Below, one piece after another: positions 1-5,234 of a stretch of DNA of 5,234 nucleotides (within the stretch, counting starts at the first letter, position 1; the number at the start of each line of letters is the position of its first letter). Origin of the DNA: Pseudomonadota bacterium (GTDB taxonomy: Bacteria > Pseudomonadota > Alphaproteobacteria > Rhizobiales > Afifellaceae); the NCBI GenBank assembly GCA_023417735.1, contig JAEZEK010000090.1:1-5234 (forward strand). Reading direction: 5' to 3'. Below the pieces are notes generated by a model. The model was not told the origin of the DNA. It did no database searches and worked only from the letters and a program-made list of their open reading frames with translations. A program made the translations under genes and the position numbers.

Positions 1-603
1 GTGGTACTCCGCGTTCGGCCGCATGTCGGTCGCCGAGGCCATCCGGTTCGACATGCTGAAGAAGGACGCCACCGCCGCGATGTCCCAGATGTCGCGGTCG
101 CTGAACCCGGCCTCGCGCAGCCTCGCCCGGTCCGGCTCCTCGACCCTGTGCGGCGCCTCCGCGAGGAGCCAGGCGAAGTCGAGCATCGCCCTGTGCCGCG
201 GCGACAGGCGCGCCGCGCGGTAGTTCATGGCGAGCGCCTCCCCGAGCGCCGGGTCGCCCGACAGCGTCCGCACCGCCGCGCCGTGCGCCACCAGGCAGTA
301 GAAGCAGCGGTTCACGCAGGAGACGACGACGGCGATCATCTCGCGCTCGAGCTTGGAAAGGCCTGACGGGCCGAGCATCAGGTCGTTGTAGAAGGTCGAG
401 AAGGCCGTGAGCTTCGCCTCGTCGAAGGCATAGGCCGTGAGCACGTTCGGCACGAGGCCGAGCTTCTCGCGGCACTTGGCGAAATAGGCCTCCGTCTCGG
501 GCGAGAGCGGATCGGCCGGCGGCAGGTCGAGGGCGATGACGGGCTCGTCGCTGCTGGCATCCATGGCGGCCTCCGGGTTTCCTTGCCCCATCCACTGCCC
601 CAT
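1..603 (-). CDS. Peroxidase-related protein, AhpD-like / carboxymuconolactone decarboxylase family (3' end cut by window edge)
   Basis: Seen: an open frame of 201 codons with no stop before the window edge. Numbering from the start at 603, E88, C100, C103 and H107 form the Glu, Cys-Phe-Tyr-Cys, His signature. The spacing (12, 15 and 19 residues from Glu) equals that of the mycobacterial AhpD active site (E118, C130, C133, H137). Around it are KLGLVPNVL (about residues 47-55), GLSKLEREM (81-89) and VNRCFYCLVAH (97-107), and the visible end reads TDMRPNAEYH. Together these are typical of the 'uncharacterized peroxidase-related enzyme' branch of the CMD fold. Known: AhpD uses its Cys pair to reduce peroxide or peroxiredoxin partners; most of this branch is untested. 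There is no signal peptide or membrane segment, so it is probably cytoplasmic. Only a few C-terminal residues should be missing. Start: 603 has the stronger Shine-Dalgarno sequence, but 564, also with one, fits where family similarity begins. It is divergent from the glutamate dehydrogenase gene. Substrate unknown. Confidence 0.93.
   Translation of the reverse strand, partial: MGQWMGQGNPEAAMDASSDEPVIALDLPPADPLSPETEAYFAKCREKLGLVPNVLTAYAFDEAKLTAFSTFYNDLMLGPSGLSKLEREMIAVVVSCVNRCFYCLVAHGAAVRTLSGDPALGEALAMNYRAARLSPRHRAMLDFAWLLAEAPHRVEEPDRARLREAGFSDRDIWDIAAVASFFSMSNRMASATDMRPNAEYH
570..574 (-). promoter_or_regulatory. Alternative ribosome binding site for an internal start (564) of the peroxidase-related gene
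   Basis: On the minus strand GGAGG is followed by 5 nt and ATG at 564-562, in frame with the start at 603 and 13 codons downstream. Residues from here (MDASSDEP) lead directly into the stretch that resembles family members, so this may be the true or a second start. The 13 codons between the two starts include CAA and GGA, slightly less G/C-biased than the body of the gene. Confidence 0.45.
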
Positions 604-607
604 GTGA

Positions 608-614
608 TCCTCCC
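608..614 (-). promoter_or_regulatory. Ribosome binding site for the upstream start (603) of the peroxidase-related gene
   Basis: On the minus strand GGGAGGA is followed by 4 nt and then ATG at 603-601. It is the longer Shine-Dalgarno match of the two candidates for this gene and favours the longer protein, which would begin MGQWMGQG. Confidence 0.6.
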
Positions 615-648
615 GCAAGCCTCGCGACAAGCCATCCGAACAGGACCC

Positions 649-654
649 GGAGGA
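649..654 (+). promoter_or_regulatory. Ribosome binding site of the glutamate dehydrogenase gene
   Basis: GGAGGA lies 5 nt before the GTG at 660. It is close to the ideal anti-16S complement and decides the start, because the reading frame is open further upstream without offering another ATG or GTG in the adjacent stretch. Confidence 0.85.
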
Positions 655-659
655 AAAGC

Positions 660-3600
660 GTGCCCGAACGATTCGAGGCCGAGAAGAGAAGGCGCCTGAC
701 GGAGGCGAGGAGGCTCCTGGGAAGCGAGGAAGCGGGTCGGGTCGCCGCCTTCGCGGACGCCCTCTTCCGGAATGGGGCGGCCGAGGACATCGCCGCATCG
801 CCGCCGGCGGCGCTCGCGGAGATCGCGCGCGCCGCCTACGGCTTCTTCGCCACGCGGCGGAAGCCGACGGCGATCCGGCTCGCCGATCTCCCGCCCGGGC
901 CGGACCAGCCGGCGCAGCGCACCGCCGTCGAGATCCTGACCGGCAACCGCCCCTTCATCCTCGATTCCGTCCTCGGCGAGATCCGGGCCCAGGGGCACGC
1001 CGCGGAGCTGGTCCTGCACCCGATCCTCGAGGTCGCCCGCAATCCGGACGGCGGGCTGGAAAGCTATCGCCTCAGCCGGCGCGGCCTGGTGACCGATCTG
1101 CCGCGCGAGAGCTTCATCCATGTCGAGGTTCCCCTGATCCGGGCCGAGGCGGAGCGCGCGCGCCTCGTCGCGACCCTCGAATCGCTCCTGCGCGAGGTGC
1201 ATCTCGTCACCGACGACTGGCGCGCCATGCGGTCGCGGCTGCGCATGGCGATCATGGACTTCCGTACCGACCCGCCGGCTTTGCCCGAGGCGGAGGTCGA
1301 GGAGGCGGCCGCCTTCCTGGAATGGCTGGTGGAGGACAACTTCACCTTCCTCGGCGTGCGCGACTATTCCTATGGCGGGCTCGATGCGGGCGTGCTCGAG
1401 GCGGAGACAGGCGAGGGGCTCGGCCTGCTGCGCGACCCCGGCGTGAAGGTGCTGAGGCGCGGCGGCGAGCTCGTCACCATGACGCCCGAGATCCGCGATT
1501 TCCTGACGCGGCCCGAGCCGCTCATCATCACCAAGGCGAACGTGAAGTCCCGCGTCCACCGGCGCGACTACATGGATCTCGTCGGCGTGAAGATCTTCGC
1601 CGATCGCGAGCGCGTCGTCGGAGAGCTCCGGATCGTGGGCCTCTTCACCTCGACCGCCTTCACCAGCTCCGTCCAGCGCATTCCGATCCTGCGCCGCAAG
1701 ACGGACTCCATCCTGAAGCGCGCCGGCTTCGACCCGGTCAGCCATTCCGGCAAGGCGCTCCTCAACGTGCTGGAGAGCTACCCGCGCACCGAGCTGTTCC
1801 AGGCCGACACCGACACGCTCTACGAATCGGCGCTGACGGTCCTGCAGCTGCACGAGCGGCCGCGCGTCCGCGCGATCGTCCGCCGCGACCGCTTCGACCG
1901 TTTCGTCTCCGTCCTCGTCTACGTGCCGCGGGACAGGTATTCCTCCGACGTCCGGGCGCGCATCGGGGCGGCGCTCGCCGAGATGTACGGCGGCCACGTC
2001 TCGGCGGTCTTCCCCGCCTTCCCGGACCCGAACCTCGCCCGGGTGCAGTTCATCGTCGGGCGCGAGCGCCACGGCGACCGGATGCCGAACAGGCTCGCCG
2101 TCGAGGCGCGGATTGCGGCGATCGTCAGGACCTTCGAGGACGATCTCGGCGCCGCCCTCGTCGAGGCCTATCCGCCGGAGGAGGCCGAACGCCTGCTCGA
2201 AACCTATTGCGAGGCGTTCGGCTCCGGCTACCGCGCCGCCTTCCCGCCGGCCCGCGCGGTCGAGGACATCGCGGTCATCGGCGCGCTCGGCGGCCAGGGC
2301 GCGATCGCGATCGAGTTCCGGCAGGATGCCGGCATGGCGCCGGACCGGATCATGCTCCGGCTCCACCACCGGGAGGAGCCGGTCCCGCTGTCCCGGCGCG
2401 TGCCGCTCCTGGAGAATTTCGGCTTCTCTGTCGTCGACGAGCGCACCTACCGCGTCGAGCCCGCCGGCGGCGCGGTCATCTACATCCACGACATGACGCT
2501 CGCCGGGCCCGGCGGCACCGCGATCGACCCCGGGGCGGCCGGGGGGCGGTTGCGTGAGGCGGCCCTTTCGGTGTGGAGCGGAAGGGCCGAGAGCGACGGC
2601 TTCAATCGGCTGGTGCTCGCCGCCGGCCTCTCCTGGCGCGAGGCGGCGCTGTTCCGCGCCATCGGCCGGTACATGCGCCAGACGGACATGCCCTATTCGA
2701 TCGACTATCTCTGGGACACGCTCGCCGCGCGGCCCGAGATCACCGGGCTCCTGCTCGCGCGCTTCCGCGCCCGCTTCGATCCCGCGGTCCATGACAGGGA
2801 AGCCGCGGAGGCCGAGGCGGAGGCCGCGCTCGACGCAGCCTGCGAGGACGTTGCGAGCCTCGACGAGGATACGATCCTGCGCGGCTTCTGGCAGGTCGTC
2901 CGCGCCACCCAGCGCACCGATTTCCACGTCCGCGGCGCCGATGGCGAGCCGCCCGCGGCGATCACGCTCAAGATCGACCCGCACGCACTCGCCTTCGTGC
3001 CGCGCCCGCGGCCGTTCCGCGAGATCTTCGTCCACGCGCCGGCGGTCGAGGGCGTTCACATGCGCTTCGGCCCGATCGCCCGCGGCGGCATCCGCTGGTC
3101 CGACCGCCCGCAGGACTTCCGCACCGAGGTGCTGGGGCTCGTGAAGGCGCAGCAGGTCAAGAACGCCGTCATCGTGCCGGTCGGCGCGAAGGGCGGCTTC
3201 GTGCCGCTGAAGCCGCCCCCGGGGGCCGGCCGGGAGGCGCTGTTCGAGGCCGGGCGCGCGGCCTACGTCGCCTTCATCGAGCGGCTGCTCGCCGTCACCG
3301 ACGACCTCGACGGCGACCGGGTCGTCCCGCCGGACGGCGTGGTCCGCCATGACGGCGACGACCCCTATCTCGTCGTCGCCGCCGACAAGGGCACCGCCAC
3401 CTTCTCCGACACCGCCAACGGGATCTCGGACCGCCACGGCTTCTGGCTCGGCGACGCCTTCGCCTCGGGCGGGTCGGCCGGCTACGACCACAAGGCGATG
3501 GGGATCACCGCCCGCGGCGCCTGGGAAGCGGTGAAGCGGCACTTCCGCGAGATGGACGTCGACATCCAGTCAGAGCCGTTCACGGTTGCGGGCGTCGGCG

Positions 3601-5234
3601 ACATGTCGGGCGACGTCTTCGGCAACGGCATGCTGCTCTCGCGAACGCTCCGGCTGGTGGCTGCCTTCGACCACCGCGACATCTTCATCGACCCCGACCC
3701 CGATCCAGCGGCCTCGTTCGCCGAGCGCATGCGGCTCTTCCGCCTGCCCCGCTCGAGCTGGCAGGATTACGACCGCAGCGCGCTGTCGCGGGGCGGCGGC
3801 GTCTATTCCCGCCACGCCAAGGAGATCGCGCTCTCGCCGGAGGCCGCGGCCCTGCTCGGCTTCGCCCAGCCCGAGCAGCGGCCGCAGGCGGTGATGCGCG
3901 CGATCCTGAAGGCGCGCGTCGACCTGTTGTGGTTCGGCGGCATCGGGACCTATGTCCGGGCCGCCGACGAGGCGGATACGGAGGTCGGCGACAAGGCGAA
4001 CGACGCGATCCGCATCGCCGCCGAGGAGCTCGGCGCCAGGGTCGTCGGCGAGGGCGCCAATATCGGCATGACCCAGCGCCCGCGCAACGCCTACCGGCTC
4101 AAGGGCGGACGCTGCAATTCCGACGCCATCGACAATTCCGGCGGCGTGAACTCCTCCGACCTCGAGGTGAACTTCAAGATCGCGCTCGCGCCCGCCGTCC
4201 GCTCCGGCCGGCTCGGCCTCGAGGCGCGCAACGCGCTCCTCGCCTCGATGACCGAGGAGGTCGCGGCGCTCGTGCTGCGGAACAACTACCAGCAGACGCT
4301 GGCGATCTCGCTCGAGGAGATGCGCGGCCTCGAAAGCCTGCCGCACCAGGCGAGGCTGATGTCGGCGCTCGAAGCGCGCGGCATCCTCGACCGTGCGGTG
4401 GAGACGCTGCCGGATGCGCTCGCCCTGGAGGAGAGGAGCGCCGCCGGGGAGCCGCTCACCCGGGCCGAGATCGGCGTCCTCCTCGCCTATTCGAAGATCG
4501 AGCTCTTCAACGAGCTGGTCGGCTCGGAGGTCCCGGACGACCCGCACCTCGCCCGGGAACTCGTCCGCTACTTCCCGGAGGCGATGCGCGCGGACTTCGC
4601 CGACGAGATCGCCGGCCATCGCCTCCGGCGGGAGATCATCGCCACCCAGCTCGCCAATTCGCTGGCCAACCGCTGCGGGCCGACGCTCGCCGTGCGGCTG
4701 CGCGACCGCATCGGCGCGACGGCGGCGGACCTCGCCCGCGGCTTCGCGGCGGTGCGGGATTCCTTCGACCTGCAGGCGCTCCACGCGGAGATCGACGCGC
4801 TCGACGCGCAGATACCGGGCGCGCTGCAGCTGGAGCTCTACCGCGGCGTCCAGGACGTGACCATCGACCGGATCGTCTGGTTCGTGCGCCATGTCGACCT
4901 GAAGGCGGGGCTCGTCCCCGTGGTGGAGCGCTACCAGGCGGCTTTGGCCGAGCTCGGGCCGCTGGTGATGGAGCTGATGCCGGCAGCGGCCGCCACCACC
5001 CTGCGCGCGACGCAGGACCGGCTCTCGGCGGGAGGAGTCCCCGCCGGGCTTGCCGAGCGGATCGCGATGCTCCCGGCGCTCGCCGGCGCGACCGACCTCG
5101 TCCTCGTCGCCGAGCAGGCCGGCCGCGACCTTGCGGAGACGGCGCGCGCCTGGTTCGCGGTCGCGGAGCGCTTCGCGCTCGGCGAGATCGACACGATGCT
5201 CCGCCGCATCGAGCCGCGCGACTATTACGAAGGC
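660..5234 (+). CDS. gdhB: NAD-specific glutamate dehydrogenase, large (180 kDa class), C-terminus cut by window edge
   Basis: Catalyses L-glutamate + NAD+ + water to 2-oxoglutarate + ammonium + NADH in the cytoplasm (EC 1.4.1.2), the catabolic direction; called gdhB in Pseudomonas and gdhZ in Caulobacter. Seen: 1525 uninterrupted codons from GTG at 660, with GGAGGA 5 nt upstream and no better in-frame start nearby. Approximate layout by family comparison: ACT-like 85-175, PAS-like 205-350, second and third ACT-like 395-490 and 535-620, helical linker 630-705, catalytic domain 725-1230, C-terminal domain from 1230. Catalytic landmarks: RGGIRW at 808-813, K829, K834, catalytic lysine K844 in VGAKGGF, D909 in AADKG, Rossmann loop GVGDMSG at 978-984 with D1004 after the second strand, GGIGTY at 1093-1098, GEGAN at 1130-1134, and NSGGVNSS at 1159-1166. 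Equating K834, K844 and D909 with K113, K125 and D165 of hexameric enzymes is inference. Family members are about 1600 residues, so roughly 60-100 are missing. The N-terminal ACT-like domains suggest allosteric control by amino acids, as known for relatives. No frameshift or lost key residue is visible. Confidence 0.98.
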   Translation, partial: MPERFEAEKRRRLTEARRLLGSEEAGRVAAFADALFRNGAAEDIAASPPAALAEIARAAYGFFATRRKPTAIRLADLPPGPDQPAQRTAVEILTGNRPFILDSVLGEIRAQGHAAELVLHPILEVARNPDGGLESYRLSRRGLVTDLPRESFIHVEVPLIRAEAERARLVATLESLLREVHLVTDDWRAMRSRLRMAIMDFRTDPPALPEAEVEEAAAFLEWLVEDNFTFLGVRDYSYGGLDAGVLEAETGEGLGLLRDPGVKVLRRGGELVTMTPEIRDFLTRPEPLIITKANVKSRVHRRDYMDLVGVKIFADRERVVGELRIVGLFTSTAFTSSVQRIPILRRKTDSILKRAGFDPVSHSGKALLNVLESYPRTELFQADTDTLYESALTVLQLHERPRVRAIVRRDRFDRFVSVLVYVPRDRYSSDVRARIGAALAEMYGGHVSAVFPAFPDPNLARVQFIVGRERHGDRMPNRLAVEARIAAIVRTFEDDLGAALVEAYPPEEAERLLETYCEAFGSGYRAAFPPARAVEDIAVIGALGGQGAIAIEFRQDAGMAPDRIMLRLHHREEPVPLSRRVPLLENFGFSVVDERTYRVEPAGGAVIYIHDMTLAGPGGTAIDPGAAGGRLREAALSVWSGRAESDGFNRLVLAAGLSWREAALFRAIGRYMRQTDMPYSIDYLWDTLAARPEITGLLLARFRARFDPAVHDREAAEAEAEAALDAACEDVASLDEDTILRGFWQVVRATQRTDFHVRGADGEPPAAITLKIDPHALAFVPRPRPFREIFVHAPAVEGVHMRFGPIARGGIRWSDRPQDFRTEVLGLVKAQQVKNAVIVPVGAKGGFVPLKPPPGAGREALFEAGRAAYVAFIERLLAVTDDLDGDRVVPPDGVVRHDGDDPYLVVAADKGTATFSDTANGISDRHGFWLGDAFASGGSAGYDHKAMGITARGAWEAVKRHFREMDVDIQSEPFTVAGVGDMSGDVFGNGMLLSRTLRLVAAFDHRDIFIDPDPDPAASFAERMRLFRLPRSSWQDYDRSALSRGGGVYSRHAKEIALSPEAAALLGFAQPEQRPQAVMRAILKARVDLLWFGGIGTYVRAADEADTEVGDKANDAIRIAAEELGARVVGEGANIGMTQRPRNAYRLKGGRCNSDAIDNSGGVNSSDLEVNFKIALAPAVRSGRLGLEARNALLASMTEEVAALVLRNNYQQTLAISLEEMRGLESLPHQARLMSALEARGILDRAVETLPDALALEERSAAGEPLTRAEIGVLLAYSKIELFNELVGSEVPDDPHLARELVRYFPEAMRADFADEIAGHRLRREIIATQLANSLANRCGPTLAVRLRDRIGATAADLARGFAAVRDSFDLQALHAEIDALDAQIPGALQLELYRGVQDVTIDRIVWFVRHVDLKAGLVPVVERYQAALAELGPLVMELMPAAAATTLRATQDRLSAGGVPAGLAERIAMLPALAGATDLVLVAEQAGRDLAETARAWFAVAERFALGEIDTMLRRIEPRDYYEG

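Larger units (their letters stand above)
570..653. repeat. 9-bp perfect inverted repeat flanking the divergent starts
   Basis: CCTCCGGGT at 570-578 is the exact reverse complement of ACCCGGAGG at 645-653. The pairing stops at both ends of the 9 bp. Each arm contains the Shine-Dalgarno sequence of the gene reading outward from it (minus-strand start at 564, plus-strand start at 660). The arms are 66 bp apart, which is long for a hairpin or a single dimeric operator. The match may be only two similar ribosome binding sites. Confidence 0.55.
604..659. promoter_or_regulatory. Divergent intergenic region between the peroxidase-related gene and the glutamate dehydrogenase gene
   Basis: These 56 bp must hold the 5' signals of both genes, unless promoters lie inside the opposing coding sequence or the minus-strand gene starts at 564, which widens the gap to 95 bp. 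Each edge is occupied by a Shine-Dalgarno sequence, leaving about 34 bp free (615-648). I see no good sigma-70 type -35/-10 pair on either strand. TTGTCG on the minus strand (628-623), followed by A/T-containing sequence near 606-601, is the nearest thing and is too weak to call. No riboswitch, terminator or clear operator is visible, apart from the inverted repeat annotated separately. Confidence 0.5.

Noticed and set aside
1..366. A plus-strand open frame covering the left edge.
   Set aside because: The minus strand here encodes the conserved AhpD-like active site; the plus-strand translation is Arg/His-rich with no recognisable motif.
799..812. A 14-bp perfect palindrome (CGCCGCCGGCGGCG) early in the dehydrogenase gene.
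   Set aside because: It lies inside the coding sequence over Ser-Pro-Pro-Ala-Ala codons with GC-rich third positions. Such palindromes are expected by chance at this base composition, and no U-run follows that would suggest a terminator.
2302..2313. A 12-bp palindrome CGATCGCGATCG containing GCGATCGC.
   Set aside because: It occurs once, within coding sequence for Ala-Ile-Ala-Ile, and codon bias explains it. No second copy or array was noticed.
1322..2557. A 411-codon plus-strand open frame in a different frame.
   Set aside because: It is a frame-shifted shadow of the dehydrogenase with an Arg/Ala/Gly/Pro-rich composition typical of misread GC-rich DNA. The in-frame protein is intact across it.
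2799..2828. An alternating Glu/Ala tract (residues about 714-723) that could be a repeat expansion.
   Set aside because: It is short and sits at the helical linker before the catalytic domain, where the family has variable charged helix. The DNA is not a clean tandem repeat.
378..3542. A 1054-codon stop-free frame on the minus strand, opposite the peroxidase-related gene's end and most of the glutamate dehydrogenase.
   Set aside because: Its codons are in exact register with the dehydrogenase codons. Minus-strand stops there would require Leu TTA or CTA, or Ser TCA, on the plus strand, and these are rare in such GC-rich genes. The translation is Arg/Asp/Glu/Gly/Ala-rich, resembles no family, and has no supporting ribosome binding site.
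3570..4892. A 440-codon minus-strand open frame antisense to the dehydrogenase C-terminal half.
   Set aside because: It has the same codon register and the same explanation as the longer antisense frame. The plus-strand translation is a clear family match throughout this stretch.

Overview
The window is ordinary chromosomal DNA from a GC-rich proteobacterium (about 70% G+C by eye). It is most likely an alphaproteobacterium, judging by the strong G/C bias at third codon positions and the form of the glutamate dehydrogenase motifs. The genus cannot be read from the window.

Two divergently transcribed protein genes fill nearly all of it, and both run off an edge. On the minus strand, positions 603 to 1 encode a nearly complete AhpD-like, carboxymuconolactone-decarboxylase-fold 'peroxidase-related' protein. 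It carries an intact Glu/Cys-x-x-Cys/His active-site signature. On the plus strand, positions 660 to 5234 encode 1525 codons, without a stop, of the very large (about 180 kDa, about 1600-residue class) NAD-specific glutamate dehydrogenase. The N-terminal ACT/PAS-like regulatory region, the helical linker, the whole catalytic domain and most of the C-terminal domain are present. Only the last several dozen residues should lie beyond the window.

The genes are separated by 56 bp if the minus-strand gene starts at 603, or 95 bp if it starts at 564. Each start has a strong Shine-Dalgarno sequence. The plus-strand gene and the internal start of the minus-strand gene share an identical 9-bp box, ACCCGGAGG, which therefore forms an inverted repeat around the divergent starts. 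No convincing promoter or terminator is visible.

The dehydrogenase converts glutamate to 2-oxoglutarate and ammonium and feeds glutamate-family amino acids into the TCA cycle. The neighbour is probably a small thiol-dependent redox enzyme. Nothing in the sequence ties the two functionally beyond the shared intergenic region. I found no mobile element, CRISPR array, RNA gene or new system. Very long stop-free frames antisense to the dehydrogenase exist, but they are mirrors of its GC-biased codons.
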